NCBI RefSeq assembly: GCF_002736105.1
Contig: NZ_CP024123.1
Coordinates: 2,162,001 to 2,226,000, forward strand
Reading direction: 5' to 3'
DNA from: Solibacillus sp. R5-41
GTDB lineage: Bacteria > Bacillota > Bacilli > Bacillales_A > Planococcaceae
DNA: 64,000 nucleotides
The position numbers and the translations under genes are program-made. Positions 25,299 to 35,687 of this stretch are shown here, piece after piece. The notes under the pieces were generated by a model. It was not told where the DNA came from and did not search any database. It was given only the letters and a program-made list of their open reading frames with translations. Numbering within the stretch: position 1 is the first letter of the stretch; the number at the start of each line of letters is the position of its first letter.

Positions 25299-25567
25299 TT
25301 TTGTTCATCCTCCTCTTCAAGTGAAATGTCTTTGAAGAACAGTTTCATGGCTAGCCAAATACATACAATCATGAAAACGGTGCCCGCCATACAGCTATAA
25401 AAAAACCACGCTGGAAAGCCGAACACATAACGATATTCAAGTGGGTCACCAGAGCCAAGTCCATAGGCAAACCCAAACCAAATTGCAAAATTTATAACAA
25501 CAAGGCCAACACCTATTAATGCTTCCTTGTTGGCTACTTTAAACCGTTTATCTTGCACATGGATCAT
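25295..25567 (-). CDS. yhdT: YhdT-family small membrane protein
   Basis: A 90-residue (or 87 with a GTG start at 25558) protein with two transmembrane helices and the conserved GFGxGDPLEYRYVFGFPAWFF-like region (here GLGSGDPLEYRYVFGFP). YhdT (DUF997) is commonly encoded directly before PanF and is thought to assist the symporter. Stop and start overlap as ATGA. Confidence 0.88.
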   Translation of the reverse strand: MIHVQDKRFKVANKEALIGVGLVVINFAIWFGFAYGLGSGDPLEYRYVFGFPAWFFYSCMAGTVFMIVCIWLAMKLFFKDISLEEEDEQK

Positions 25568-25651
25568 CCTTTCATATTTCTAATAGTGACCTCTCTATCA
25601 TACGTTTGAATTCAAGAGATGAAAAGACTTTATGTGTGAAAAAACGAGAAA

Positions 25652-25680
25652 AAACGACTCCGCTTAACACGAAGTCGTTT
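25652..25680 (-). terminator. Terminator of ddh
   Basis: AAACGACT and AGTCGTTT with a short loop; it lies just past the ddh stop. The minus-strand flank is TTTTTCTCGTTTTTT. Confidence 0.75.
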
Positions 25681-25690
25681 ACTTAATTGA

Positions 25691-26674
25691 TTATAGTAAC
25701 TCTTTACGTAACTCTGCTGGTGATTTTTGTGAAAGTAGCCCGTACGGAATATCGAATACCGTCTTCGCTCCCTTTTCCCCTTTTGCACTTAATTTATGTG
25801 CAGCGCGCGCATATGCTACTAATACACTGGATGTAAACATAGGATTGGATTGTAATTTTAACGAGAACTCGAAAATTTGTTTATCTCCTTCGCCAGACTC
25901 TCCTGAACGAATGACAAATCCTCCATGAGGCATACCCGCATGATTTTGTTGTAATTCTTCTTCAGAAATAAAGTTAACTGTTGTATCATAGTCAGAAAAA
26001 TAGTTTGGCATTTCTTTAATTTCTTGTTCGATATTTGCCTTATCTGCTCCATCTTCTACAACTACAAAACACTCACGCGCATGCTTTTCACGTGTTGATA
26101 ATTCTGGATTTTCACCGTTTCGTACACGATCAACAGCTTCTTTGATCGGCAATGTATATTGTACCGCGTTAATTACTCCTTCGATTCGACGGACTGCATC
26201 GGAATGCCCTTGACTTAAGCCATCTCCCCAAAAAGTATACGTATTGCCTTCTGGTAAAACCGTTTCACCAAGTAATCGATTTAATGAGAATAAACCTGGA
26301 TCCCAGCCAACTGAAATTACTGAAACAGTGGCATTTTGTTCTGCAACCGCATTTACGCTATCAAAAAATTCTGGAATTTTAGCATGTGTATCAAAACTAT
26401 CAATTGTATTGAACCATTGTGCAAAATACGGCACTTGTTCTGGTAAGTCCGTTGCCGAACCTCCACATAAAATCATTACATCAATTAGTTCTTTATAATT
26501 TACCGCATCCTCAACTAAATAAACAGGGACATTTTCTGTTTTAATGCTCACTGTTGATGGGTCACGGCGCGTAAATACTGCTGCCAATTCCAAATCATCA
26601 TTTTGACGAATTGCCGCTTCCACACCTCGACCTAAATTACCATAGCCAACGATACCAATACGAATTTTAGCCAT
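25691..26674 (-). CDS. ddh: meso-Diaminopimelate D-dehydrogenase
   Basis: A 327-residue NADPH-dependent enzyme for the one-step conversion of tetrahydrodipicolinate to meso-diaminopimelate, or its reverse, for lysine and cell wall. The Rossmann motif GIVGYGNLGRGVE is at 6-18, followed by FTRRDP, the substrate-binding CGGSATDLPEQ block and VSVISVGWDPGLFSLNRLL. The start is ATG 26674 with GGGAGGG before it; the longer frame upstream is noncoding. Planococcaceae often have Ddh. Single gene. Confidence 0.94.
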   Translation of the reverse strand: MAKIRIGIVGYGNLGRGVEAAIRQNDDLELAAVFTRRDPSTVSIKTENVPVYLVEDAVNYKELIDVMILCGGSATDLPEQVPYFAQWFNTIDSFDTHAKIPEFFDSVNAVAEQNATVSVISVGWDPGLFSLNRLLGETVLPEGNTYTFWGDGLSQGHSDAVRRIEGVINAVQYTLPIKEAVDRVRNGENPELSTREKHARECFVVVEDGADKANIEQEIKEMPNYFSDYDTTVNFISEEELQQNHAGMPHGGFVIRSGESGEGDKQIFEFSLKLQSNPMFTSSVLVAYARAAHKLSAKGEKGAKTVFDIPYGLLSQKSPAELRKELL

Positions 26675-26964
26675 TTTTGTCCCTCCCATATTAAGTACAC
26701 TAATCTGATAAACTTTCGTTTTAATTTCAGAATAGCGTTTAAATTCACTATTTATCATATATTTTTATAAAAAAAAACACAATCAATTTTTTTATTTTCT
26801 ATGGATTTTTTTCATTGAATTGGTGGCATATCCCTACCAATCTATTTATTCGTTCTTCCCAACTTTTAATGGGATTTCAACTCAATTTATTGCTAACAAT
26901 ATCCCTTTCACTCATGTGAAGAATCATATTCAGACTTTTTATTTTCTATCTTTGTTTCTTTTTG

Positions 26965-27003
26965 GTATACTAAAAAAGTAAATGAATCGACAAATTGGGG
27001 GCA
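26965..27003 (+). promoter_or_regulatory. Likely promoter and strong RBS for the exported-protein gene
   Basis: A TATACT hexamer at about 26967-26972 lies about 35 bases before a GGGGG Shine-Dalgarno and ATG 27008. The rest of the 26675-27007 gap is very AT-rich and holds no gene. Confidence 0.45.
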
Positions 27004-27007
27004 CAAC

Positions 27008-27463
27008 ATGAAGAAATTATCAGCTGTATTGTTAGCATTTGCACTTGTCTTTTCAAGTGTAGGATCAACATTATTTTTTGCTAATGACGCACATTCAGTA
27101 GAGGCAAAATCGTACAAATCAGGAAAAAAGGGTTTTAATAATTCAAACACAAATAACAACACCAACATCCAAAAAAAGGATGACGCTACAAGTCCTACAA
27201 CTGCAAAACAAAATAACAGCACGACAACGAAACAAGATACAACGAAAAAATCATCAGGCGGCTTAATGAAGGGCTTAATGCTTGGTGGTTTAGCTGGTTT
27301 ATTATTCGGTAGTCTATTTAGTGGCATGGGTATGCTTGGTTCGATTTTAGGATTAATGATTAATATGCTTGCAATTGGGGCAGTTGTGTTCTTCTTAGTG
27401 AAGATTTATCAATTAATCAAGCGTAAAAAAGAAAAAGAGGTTGCACAATCTTGGAAAAACTAA
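27008..27463 (+). CDS. Exported protein with N/T-rich linker and glycine-rich membrane segment
   Basis: A 151-residue protein. A signal peptide covers 1-25, followed by a low-complexity Asn/Thr/Lys linker to about 80, then a glycine- and leucine-rich hydrophobic stretch (GGLMKGLMLGGLAGLLFGSL and onward to about 135) and a basic tail RKKEKE. This layout resembles the N-terminal part of bacterial Tim44-like proteins, but the Tim44 domain itself is absent. It is coupled to the next gene by a 13-base overlap. Function unknown. Confidence 0.8.
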   Translation: MKKLSAVLLAFALVFSSVGSTLFFANDAHSVEAKSYKSGKKGFNNSNTNNNTNIQKKDDATSPTTAKQNNSTTTKQDTTKKSSGGLMKGLMLGGLAGLLFGSLFSGMGMLGSILGLMINMLAIGAVVFFLVKIYQLIKRKKEKEVAQSWKN

Positions 27464-27744
27464 CGTTTCTTGAACAAGATTTAATTAATTCGGTATGCCA
27501 CTTTCACGCTAAATTTAAAAACGTGGCACCACAAGACATTGAAGTAGAGTTAATGTACGATGATCTTGCAGGCTATTCTGCTGAAGCATTTTACAATGGT
27601 CAACTAGACGTCTACAACTCTGTTAATTTTATTACAGCTATCCGTCTTTATATTGATGAACAGCTTGGTCGTGACTCGATGTCAGCACGTATTACGCTGG
27701 ACATTCATGATGAAGAAGGCATGGTCGCATATATCGAATTTTAA
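27451..27744 (+). CDS. YxcD-like (DUF2653) protein
   Basis: A 97-residue cytoplasmic protein of the DUF2653/YxcD family (CHFHAKFKNVAPQDIEVELMYDD-type start in the region 16-38, and acidic C-terminus ITLDIHDEEGMVAYIEF). The start is TTG 27451 with AAAGAGGT upstream, overlapping the preceding gene by 13 bases. In Bacillus this family occurs next to the same kind of exported Gly-rich protein. Function unknown. Confidence 0.82.
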   Translation: MEKLTFLEQDLINSVCHFHAKFKNVAPQDIEVELMYDDLAGYSAEAFYNGQLDVYNSVNFITAIRLYIDEQLGRDSMSARITLDIHDEEGMVAYIEF

Positions 27745-27750
27745 GCAAAC

Positions 27751-27784
27751 AAAGGGCGAACCCATTCAATTGGATTCGCCCTTT
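27751..27784 (+). terminator. Terminator of the yxcD-like operon
   Basis: AAAGGGCGAA and TTCGCCCTTT form a 10-bp stem followed by TATTATTATT. Confidence 0.85.
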
Positions 27785-27822
27785 TATTATTATTCAAATT
27801 ATAATCATTCCAAAAGAAATAC

Positions 27823-27849
27823 CACCGAACAGGTTGCCCTCGTTCGGTG
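27823..27849 (-). terminator. Terminator of the SLH nucleotidase gene
   Basis: CACCGAAC and GTTCGGTG form a stem just past the minus-strand stop at 27859; the plus-strand side also has a T-run, so it may be bidirectional. Confidence 0.7.
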
Positions 27850-27858
27850 ATTTTTAAT

Positions 27859-30021
27859 TTATTTCGTTTCAGTTACTGGTGCAGCTACATCCGTAATGCG
27901 ACCTTCTGTTGTCGTTTTCACTTCTTTTAATGAAGTTAATTGCTCCACGAAGTTTTCATAGTCAGATAAGCCTAAATCTTGAACTTTTCCTGCATCATAG
28001 ATTTTCTTAAATACTTCATAGTCATCGCCACCGCGTGCTGTGAAAGCATTTGTCGCTACTGTATACGTTTCATCTGCTTTAATATCAACATACGCTTTTG
28101 TTTTTTCGTCATAGTATTTCAACGACACGACACGTGAGCCTACTTCTTTTGATGAATCAAATACAAGCTGTGCACCCGCGATGTGTAGGAAACCGCCATT
28201 TTCTTTTGGTGCATTACGAACCGAAAATTCGAATGCCTCAAGTAAATCCGCGCCTGTAATGTCCATTACTGCTAATGTGTTTGTGAATGGTAATACTGTA
28301 ATGGCTTGGCCTAATGTTACATTGCCAGCTGGAATATCCGAACGAATCCCCCCACCATTTTGTAGTGCCATTACAACATTTTTACCCGTAAATGATTTTG
28401 CTTTTGCTAACATACCGTCTGTAATAATATTACCTAAAGCCGTCTCACTATTACGAACACTTGCCGTATCACCTGTTGTCTTCAAACGAGGATTTAAAAG
28501 AGGCTCCTTTAATGTTACCCCGATTTCTTTACTTGCTATTACATCTACTTTTTCTTTATATTGAGCGAGCATTTCAGTACCTTTTGGATCTGCCGCTAAT
28601 TTCGCTACATCAATAAGTTGACCATTATGACCCACGACAACCCCTTGCTCGTCAAATTCAACATCTAACGTACCTAAAAATTGCGCTTGCTCACTTGCTT
28701 GGACAATAATTGTCGAATCTTTCTTTTCACCTACCGTATTTGTATCAACGATAAATGGTTTTTCTAACTTCGTATGTGAATGTCCACCTACGATAATATC
28801 AATACCAGGTACTGATTTTGCTAAAATTTGATCATTATCAATTTCAGCTGAATCGTCAAAACCGATATGCGTAAGCGCAATAATTTTATTAATGCCCATA
28901 CCTTCAAATGCTTTAACCGCTTTTTCTGCTTCTTTAATGTAATTTTCAAACGTTACTTTCCCAGGTGATGCAACCGATTCTGTTTCTTCAGTCGTTAAAC
29001 CGAAAATCCCGACTTTTTCGCCGTTAATTTCTTTCACCATACCCGAATAAATTTTACCGTTTTCTGGATCACTTGAATTTAAATCCGTAAATAGCCCTGT
29101 GAAAATTGGATCTTTTGTAAAATCAACGTTCGCTGTAAGGATTGGGAATTTTGCTGCTTTTACGAAATCAGCTAATGCTTTGTGCCCTTCTGGTGAAGAG
29201 CCTAAATCGAATTCATGGTTCCCTAATGTCATCGCATCGAAGCCAAGTGCATTGAAATACTGAATATCGGCTTGCCCTTTAAATTCAGAGAAATACAATG
29301 TCCCTGAAAATGCATCGCCTGAATGGAGTAAAAGTGATTCCGATGATGTTGCACGGAAATCATTAACAGCCGTCATTAATTTTGGGAAATTTTCAACACG
29401 TGCATGTGTGTCATTGACATGCATAACAGAAAGCTTGAAATTCTCTGATGCTTCAGGCGTTTCTGGTGTTGTTGCCCCTGCTAAAATAGTTGCTAAAATG
29501 CTAGATAATTCACCACGTGATAATTCATTTGTTGGATTGAATGATACATTTGCCGCTTTTAGAATCATTTGTGTATCAATTGGATAAACAGCTGAAACAT
29601 TCGTTAAAATCGTTGCAAATTGACCATGTGTAATTTTTTCTGAGCTGCGGAATGTATTATCCTCATAGCCTGAGATAAAGCCTGTCGACACTAATGCCGA
29701 GATAGCACCGTAATAGTGATTCGATTGTGTGATATCGCTAAATTTTGGATCAACTACATTTTTTGTGTCTAAATTTAAAGCGCCTACAATCATTTTTGCG
29801 GCTTGTCCGCGTGTAACTGTCGCATCTGGTTTAAATGTTCCATCTTCAAAGCCCGTTACAATTCCTGCAGTTGTTAGTTCTTGAATTGCTTCAGAGTATT
29901 TGTGAGAATCGTTCACATCTGAATACATTGATTGTTCTGCAACTACACCAGTAGCACCTACTACTACTGCTGTCATCGCTGTAAGAGCTGCGGCAGTATA
30001 TTTTTTACGTTTCTTCGTCAT
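27859..30021 (-). CDS. SLH-domain surface 5'-nucleotidase / metallophosphatase
   Basis: A 720-residue exported enzyme. Signal peptide 1-28, then two clear SLH domains (about 33-75 and 95-137, each with a F-x-D-G/N-T-F-(K/R) core) and a weaker third, which anchor it to the wall polymer. The calcineurin-like phosphatase domain starts at about 200: MHVNDTHARVE, SGDAFSG, LGNHEFD and VGGHSHT are the metal motifs. The 5'-nucleotidase C-terminal domain begins about 500 (LGNIITDGML, ALQNGGGIRSDI). It should release phosphate and nucleosides from extracellular nucleotides. Single gene. ATG follows AAAAGGGG. Confidence 0.92.
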   Translation of the reverse strand: MTKKRKKYTAAALTAMTAVVVGATGVVAEQSMYSDVNDSHKYSEAIQELTTAGIVTGFEDGTFKPDATVTRGQAAKMIVGALNLDTKNVVDPKFSDITQSNHYYGAISALVSTGFISGYEDNTFRSSEKITHGQFATILTNVSAVYPIDTQMILKAANVSFNPTNELSRGELSSILATILAGATTPETPEASENFKLSVMHVNDTHARVENFPKLMTAVNDFRATSSESLLLHSGDAFSGTLYFSEFKGQADIQYFNALGFDAMTLGNHEFDLGSSPEGHKALADFVKAAKFPILTANVDFTKDPIFTGLFTDLNSSDPENGKIYSGMVKEINGEKVGIFGLTTEETESVASPGKVTFENYIKEAEKAVKAFEGMGINKIIALTHIGFDDSAEIDNDQILAKSVPGIDIIVGGHSHTKLEKPFIVDTNTVGEKKDSTIIVQASEQAQFLGTLDVEFDEQGVVVGHNGQLIDVAKLAADPKGTEMLAQYKEKVDVIASKEIGVTLKEPLLNPRLKTTGDTASVRNSETALGNIITDGMLAKAKSFTGKNVVMALQNGGGIRSDIPAGNVTLGQAITVLPFTNTLAVMDITGADLLEAFEFSVRNAPKENGGFLHIAGAQLVFDSSKEVGSRVVSLKYYDEKTKAYVDIKADETYTVATNAFTARGGDDYEVFKKIYDAGKVQDLGLSDYENFVEQLTSLKEVKTTTEGRITDVAAPVTETK

Positions 30022-30154
30022 TTAAATACCCCTTTTCCATCCTATAATAATACCACTCTACCATTTTATCTAAATTTAACCAACTATTCCATATGTATTA
30101 TAAGAAATTAATTAAATTTTAATATTATTCGAAATTTAGGTTTTTCTTCACATA

Positions 30155-30190
30155 AAAAAAAGGTAAAGTCAATTTGACTTTACCTTTTTT
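30155..30190 (-). terminator. Terminator of acnA
   Basis: AAAAAGGTAAAGTCAA and TTGACTTTACCTTTTT form a perfect 15-16-bp stem followed by a T-run on either strand. Confidence 0.9.
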
Positions 30191-30206
30191 TCATAAATAT
30201 AATGGA

Positions 30207-32909
30207 TTATTGTGCAGCTTTAGCACGTAATACCATTTGTAGGATACCGCCGTGACGGTAGTAATCTACTTCTACTTCAGAGTCAAAACGAGCTAACGCT
30301 TTGAATTGAGTTACTTTACCTTCTGGAGAAGTTGCAGTTACTGTTAAGATATCACGTGGTTTAACATCATCAGTTAAGTTAACTGAAATTGTTTCGTCAC
30401 CTTTTAATCCTAAAGTATCAGCAGAGTCGCCAGCCATGAATTGAAGTGGTAAAACACCCATCATTACTAAGTTAGAACGGTGAATACGCTCATAGCTTTG
30501 TGCGATTACAGTTTTAACGCCTAATAAGAATGTACCTTTAGCAGCCCAGTCACGAGATGAACCCATACCGTAGTCGTTACCAGCTAATACTACTAAGCCA
30601 GTGCCAGCTTCTTGGTACTTCATGCAAGCGTCATAAATGTATTCAACTTCACCTGTTGGCCAGTAAGTAGTGAAACCACCCTCTGTACCTGGAGCAACTT
30701 GGTTACGGATACGGATGTTAGCGAATGTACCGCGCATCATTACTTCGTGGTTACCACGACGAGATCCGTAAGAGTTGAAGTCGCGAATTGCAACGCCATT
30801 TTCGATTAAATATTTACCAGCTGGTGTATCTTTGCCGATTGCACCTGCAGGAGAAATATGGTCAGTTGTGATTGAATCACCGAACTTCGCCATTACGCGT
30901 AAACCTTCAAGACCTTTGATTGCTTCTGGCTCTTTAGAAAGACCCGTGAAGAATGGTGGGTTTTGAATGTAAGTTGATTTTTCATCGAATGTGTAAAGAG
31001 ATTCAGTTGAAGTCTCGATTGCATTCCATTTTTCGTTAGCAGTGAATACTGTTTCATATTCTTTTTGGAATAATTCACGAGTAACTACTTTGTTTAATAC
31101 AGCATTTACTTCTTCTGTAGTTGGCCAGATATCAGCGAAGAATACTTCTTTGCCTTCTGGAGTTACAGCGATAGCGTCTTTTTGTAAGTCGATATCAACA
31201 GTACCAGCTAAAGCGTATGCAACTACTAGTGGTGGTGAAGCTAAGAAGTTAGCTTTTACTAGTGGGTGTACACGACCTTCGAAGTTACGGTTACCAGAAA
31301 GTACTGAAGTTACGAATAAGTCATTTGATTTAATCGCTTCTTCGATTTCAGGAAGTAATGGACCTGAGTTACCGATACATGTTGTACAACCGTAACCAAC
31401 TGTGTTGAAGCCGATTGCATCAAAGTAATCTTGTAAGCCAGAATCTTCTAAGTAACCAGTTACTACTTTTGAACCTGGTGCTAAAGAAGTTTTAACCCAT
31501 TTCGCAGGTTTGATTCCTAACTCAACTGCTTTTTTAGCTACTAAACCAGCTGCTAAAAGAACGTATGGGTTAGATGTATTTGTACAAGAAGTGATTGCAG
31601 CGATTGCTACAGCACCAGCTGGAATTTCTACAGTACCTTCTGCAAAGTTAGCAGGAGATTTTTTGTCGAATTCAGCTTCCGTTAAACCGAAACCTTGAGT
31701 TCCTTGAGGAGCTACTACAGATGAACGGTAAACAGATTTCATGTCAGTTAAAGGAATTAAATCTTGTGGACGTTTTGGACCAGAAAGGTTCGCTTCGATA
31801 TCAGCAAGGTTAATTTCTAAAACTTCAGTGTATACAGGCTCTAAAGCTGCATCAAAGAACATGTCATTTGATTTTAAGTAGTTTTCTACTACAGCAATGT
31901 GCTCTTCGTCACGGCCAGTTAAGCGCATGTAGTTTAATGATTCTTCGTCAACTGCGAAGAAACCACAAGTAGCACCATATTCTGGAGCCATGTTTGAAAT
32001 TGTAGCACGGTCAGCAAGAGGTAAACCAGGTACGCCAGGTCCGAAGAACTCAACGAATTTGTTTACTACACCTTTTGCACGTAATACTTGAGTAACTTTT
32101 AATGCTAAGTCAGTAGCTGTTGTTCCGTTAGGAAGTTCGCCTACTAATTTAACCCCGATAACTTCTGGGATTGGGAAGTAAGATGGTTGGCCAAGCATAC
32201 CAGCTTCAGCTTCGATACCACCAACACCCCATCCAAGAACGCCGATACCGTTGATCATTGTTGTATGTGAGTCAGTACCTACTACTGAGTCTGGGAATGT
32301 TTCGAAAGTGCCATCAGCATTTTCTTGAACGTGTACGATTGGTGCTAAGTACTCTAAGTTAACTTGGTGTACGATACCAGTTGCTGGTGGTACAGCGCGG
32401 AAGTTATCATAAGCAGTTTGCGCCCATTTTAAGAAGTTATAACGTTCAGCGTTACGCTCGAACTCAAGGTCCATGTTTGCATTTAATGCAGCAGCGTTAC
32501 CGTATTTGTCAACTTGTACTGAGTGGTCAATTACAAGGTCAACTGGGATTGCTGGGTTAATTTTGTCTGGGTCGCCACCCATTTCTTTCATTGCAGAACG
32601 TAAAGAAGCTAAGTCAACTACTACTGGTACACCAGTGAAGTCTTGTAAAACTACGCGAGATGGTTTGAATGGTACTTCTGCTTCAGTGTTAGCATCTTTA
32701 CCCCATTTTGCTAATTCATTTACGTGCTCTTCTTTGATTACATAACCGTCATATTGACGTAATACTGATTCTAATAATACTTTAATTGAGTAAGGAAGGC
32801 GTGATACGTTTGCGATACCAGCTTCTTCAATAGCAGCTAAACGGAAGTAGTTATAAGACTTACCGTTTACTTCAAATGAAGCGCGGCTGTTGTGTAAGTT
32901 TTGTGCCAT
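30207..32909 (-). CDS. acnA: Aconitate hydratase AcnA
   Basis: Aconitase of the AcnA/IRP1 type (citB in Bacillus), 900 residues, interconverting citrate and isocitrate in the TCA cycle. The 4Fe-4S cysteines are in [10 protein letters not shown] and [13 protein letters not shown]. The N-terminal signature [10 protein letters not shown] and the swivelling C-terminal domain [19 protein letters not shown]-type block are in place, with [13 protein letters not shown] in the active site. ATG follows GGGGGAAC. Single gene, codon-biased as expected for high expression. As in Bacillus it may also bind RNA when the cluster is lost. The 32910-33309 upstream region is AT-rich with no motif I can assign with confidence. 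Confidence 0.97.
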   Translation of the reverse strand: MAQNLHNSRASFEVNGKSYNYFRLAAIEEAGIANVSRLPYSIKVLLESVLRQYDGYVIKEEHVNELAKWGKDANTEAEVPFKPSRVVLQDFTGVPVVVDLASLRSAMKEMGGDPDKINPAIPVDLVIDHSVQVDKYGNAAALNANMDLEFERNAERYNFLKWAQTAYDNFRAVPPATGIVHQVNLEYLAPIVHVQENADGTFETFPDSVVGTDSHTTMINGIGVLGWGVGGIEAEAGMLGQPSYFPIPEVIGVKLVGELPNGTTATDLALKVTQVLRAKGVVNKFVEFFGPGVPGLPLADRATISNMAPEYGATCGFFAVDEESLNYMRLTGRDEEHIAVVENYLKSNDMFFDAALEPVYTEVLEINLADIEANLSGPKRPQDLIPLTDMKSVYRSSVVAPQGTQGFGLTEAEFDKKSPANFAEGTVEIPAGAVAIAAITSCTNTSNPYVLLAAGLVAKKAVELGIKPAKWVKTSLAPGSKVVTGYLEDSGLQDYFDAIGFNTVGYGCTTCIGNSGPLLPEIEEAIKSNDLFVTSVLSGNRNFEGRVHPLVKANFLASPPLVVAYALAGTVDIDLQKDAIAVTPEGKEVFFADIWPTTEEVNAVLNKVVTRELFQKEYETVFTANEKWNAIETSTESLYTFDEKSTYIQNPPFFTGLSKEPEAIKGLEGLRVMAKFGDSITTDHISPAGAIGKDTPAGKYLIENGVAIRDFNSYGSRRGNHEVMMRGTFANIRIRNQVAPGTEGGFTTYWPTGEVEYIYDACMKYQEAGTGLVVLAGNDYGMGSSRDWAAKGTFLLGVKTVIAQSYERIHRSNLVMMGVLPLQFMAGDSADTLGLKGDETISVNLTDDVKPRDILTVTATSPEGKVTQFKALARFDSEVEVDYYRHGGILQMVLRAKAAQ

Positions 32910-33309
32910 TTGATGTTCCCCCTAGTTTTTCTTAATCGAAAAGGTTAATAAGTTCTTTTCTCCAACGCCTATGATAACGTATTTACCTACATAAGTAAAT
33001 TGCATTATTATTATCTTTTGCGATAAGTTTTAATTATGACCTATCGGAAACTCTAAATTATTCTACAATAACGTCATTTTTTATGAACTGTCTCACAATT
33101 GTTTTGTAGCCCATAGTCATTCTGGATTTAATATTAATTTTGAAAGAGATGTTTTTTTGCGGATTCAACTCCGTTATTCATTGAATGGCGAGGCATTCAG
33201 AATAAATAGATTTTCCGCTTATGGGGGCATCAATCGCCCATACAATACAAGTTTCCTACAATACCAATTAACGGATTCCTCATTATTCTGTTCATAACTT
33301 TTTTCGAAG

Positions 33310-34143
33310 TTATGTTAGTTTTAGCCAGCGCTGAATAAAGATCGACACGATCCCTCGTAGCTTGTCCGAATGATTCGAAAATTTCAAGAAAAAGTAGAGC
33401 GTTTTCATCATATTTAATATGTTTGTCCTTGCTTTGAACCAAGAAGCATTATAGCCCTGCTCATAAGCAACCATTTCCAAACGGTCAAATAACTGCTCGA
33501 CCCATTCAATGAATAGTGCTTCTTCGATCCCTTTCGCGATAAGCGCCTCAACAATTTTCACAAACCTCTCCTCTTCATCATCTTGAAATACATAGCCCTT
33601 CCACAAGTTTGTACGAATAGCTTGTAAAATATGTGATGTGAAACGAATATTGAAGTACGGATGCGAAATAAGAGCACAAATGAGGTCAGCTGTGTGGGCG
33701 ATACTATGTGCCCAGCCTGTCATTTCATCTATATAACTGCGAAAATCCTGCTCTTTCGAAAAAAGCTCGATCGCGGCGGTTGTCAGTTGTTCTACTTCCT
33801 CTTTCGTTAAAATACCAAGTTGGCGATCCGCGTTAACAATGGCTGTTAAAAATAAAGCGGAAAACGAACGCTGGATGACCGTTGACGTATCCGTATCATT
33901 TAATTCAAATAGCAAGCCATTGTCCGCGCTCAAATAGTTTACATAATGATGGATAATCGGTGCTGGTATTATATTTTCTGAAAGTAACTGAATAAATAAT
34001 CGGTAATTTTGCTGATCCCGAATAGTAGATTCAATATGACCGACATTCATTAAGATCGTTTCAAAAAGCACATCCTGTTCTTTAACAAACTGCGCTCGCT
34101 GCTCAGGTAAAACTTCTAGTAAAGTTGAATAATCTATTAACAA
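33310..34143 (-). CDS. DUF2785 family protein
   Basis: About 277 residues, helical, soluble. The DUF2785 hallmark GWAHSIAHTADLICALISHP is at about 140-159. The start is TTG 34143: GAGGAGGAA sits 8 bases before it and would otherwise fall inside the coding region. It lies 78 bases downstream of the VWA gene with no clear terminator between, so it probably forms the third gene of the MoxR-VWA operon. Family function is unknown. Confidence 0.83.
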   Translation of the reverse strand: MLIDYSTLLEVLPEQRAQFVKEQDVLFETILMNVGHIESTIRDQQNYRLFIQLLSENIIPAPIIHHYVNYLSADNGLLFELNDTDTSTVIQRSFSALFLTAIVNADRQLGILTKEEVEQLTTAAIELFSKEQDFRSYIDEMTGWAHSIAHTADLICALISHPYFNIRFTSHILQAIRTNLWKGYVFQDDEEERFVKIVEALIAKGIEEALFIEWVEQLFDRLEMVAYEQGYNASWFKARTNILNMMKTLYFFLKFSNHSDKLRGIVSIFIQRWLKLT

Positions 34144-34221
34144 AAAAAATTCCTCCTCAAACAATTGCTACTGACATTGTATTTGACAATTGATTGTTTT
34201 ACTAGAAAGAAAATGGCGAAT

Positions 34222-35676
34222 CTAAAGTACAAACGCATTTTCCGCTTCAAATAACTCATTAACCTCTAATATCCTATCCGAAAACCTACCAACTAACGTT
34301 AAATCGACAGCATTAAATAAATTCGTTAACACAACGGCCGTGCATTCAAATTGCTTTTTCCTTTTGATTTCATTAAATTCATCAATAAAACTCGTTGGTA
34401 AAAAGCTTGAGCCATCTGTTACAAATAAAATATCCGCCTTATTAAACCCACTTGTTAATAAAATGTTCAATGATTCTCGCAAAGGGCTTTCAAAGTTCGT
34501 GCCGCCACCTAAAAAACGAGTACTAAAATCCACTAGTTGTTTGGATGTCGCGTGCCCTTTTTTAAATCGTTGCACCTCCCCTACGGCACTTGCAAATGGA
34601 ATGATTGCAAAATCTCTTTTTTGTTGCCGAGCAATCATGAGTAACGCAATACAAAAGGCTTTGCTTTGTTCCTTTAGCGAAGTCATGGAGCTGCTTTCAT
34701 CCATACAAATAATGATAGGTCCTCTTCCTTTTCTATCTTTCCCTTTCGTATCAAAGATAAACGTTTGTTGTTCGCCGTACCGCCGTAAAAAATCTAGCTT
34801 ACTCGGTGGTAAAACAAAGCTTGAGAGCTCCGATGGCAATAATCTTGAAATTTCCTGACCAGTCGAAATGTATTGCCTCGCCATCGTCTGTTTTTCCTTT
34901 ATCTTTTGCTTTTTTTGAATTATTTTTTTGAAGCGACCCACCATTTCCGCAATGAGGAGTAAGCTCTTTTGTTCTCGGATTTGTTCAACTAATTCAAATT
35001 GATCTGATAAAGGCAACCGCTCGATTTTTTTTCCACCCATCGTACCTACAGCAATTATGGCATTTTTCGTGCGGCAAATTTTTCTTTTATTGCTTGTAAT
35101 GAGCGAGCTAATGGACACGTCATCTAGCTTTCTGATTTGTTGTTGTAGCTGATGATGGGCTTGTTCAATTGTTTTAGTTGCCTCATCGATTCTTTTTCGA
35201 AGTAGCTGCTGCTGTTGCTTCATTTGGTCCGAAAGTGTCGTATCGAATCGTCTTTTCCGCAGTTGATGGAGTTGATTTTGGGTCATTTCTTTAATTTGCT
35301 CGGCTGCCTTTAGCTGTTGCACGGCTTGTGTAATATGGAATGACGCTTTCATTTGCTCTGCCACTCCGATTGCCGTTAAGACACTGAGCAGTTCATCCCC
35401 CTTTGTTAAACAATGCCAACGCTTGTACTCCTCATTTTTTAATAAACTGACGATAAACGGATATTGAAAAGCATCATTTTTCTCGGTAGCATCGTTTAAT
35501 TGCGGTTGAAGTGAAATAAATGCGGTCCAGCAGTCCCCTACCAAATTCGTAAAGCCTGGTAGCATTTGCTCACCTTCCATACAGCATTGCTTTAGTGTAG
35601 TGGCCATTTTTAGTAATTCATTAAATCGCAATTGTAGGTCATTTGATTGGTCAAAAATGGAATGATGATACAACAT
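34222..35676 (-). CDS. VWA-domain protein (ViaA-like)
   Basis: A 484-residue protein: helical N-terminal part with a coiled coil at about 120-195 (KRIDEATKTIEQAHHQLQQQ) and a C-terminal von Willebrand A domain from about 310. The MIDAS metal motif is CMDESSSMTS (D-x-S-x-S), with the conserved Thr in GGGTNFESPL and D in FVTDGSS. Partner genes of this type work with MoxR ATPases as metal-dependent adaptors (RavA-ViaA). It is 11 bases downstream of the MoxR gene. Confidence 0.88.
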   Translation of the reverse strand: MLYHHSIFDQSNDLQLRFNELLKMATTLKQCCMEGEQMLPGFTNLVGDCWTAFISLQPQLNDATEKNDAFQYPFIVSLLKNEEYKRWHCLTKGDELLSVLTAIGVAEQMKASFHITQAVQQLKAAEQIKEMTQNQLHQLRKRRFDTTLSDQMKQQQQLLRKRIDEATKTIEQAHHQLQQQIRKLDDVSISSLITSNKRKICRTKNAIIAVGTMGGKKIERLPLSDQFELVEQIREQKSLLLIAEMVGRFKKIIQKKQKIKEKQTMARQYISTGQEISRLLPSELSSFVLPPSKLDFLRRYGEQQTFIFDTKGKDRKGRGPIIICMDESSSMTSLKEQSKAFCIALLMIARQQKRDFAIIPFASAVGEVQRFKKGHATSKQLVDFSTRFLGGGTNFESPLRESLNILLTSGFNKADILFVTDGSSFLPTSFIDEFNEIKRKKQFECTAVVLTNLFNAVDLTLVGRFSDRILEVNELFEAENAFVL

Positions 35677-35687
35677 CGCAATCCCCC

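Noticed and set aside
26908-27327. 139-codon minus-strand frame over the exported-protein gene
   Set aside because: Antisense to a gene with signal peptide, ribosome site and coupling; its protein is low-complexity.
33230-33442. Short frame overlapping the 3' end of the DUF2785 gene
   Set aside because: It is in another frame of the same strand over real coding sequence and has no ribosome site.
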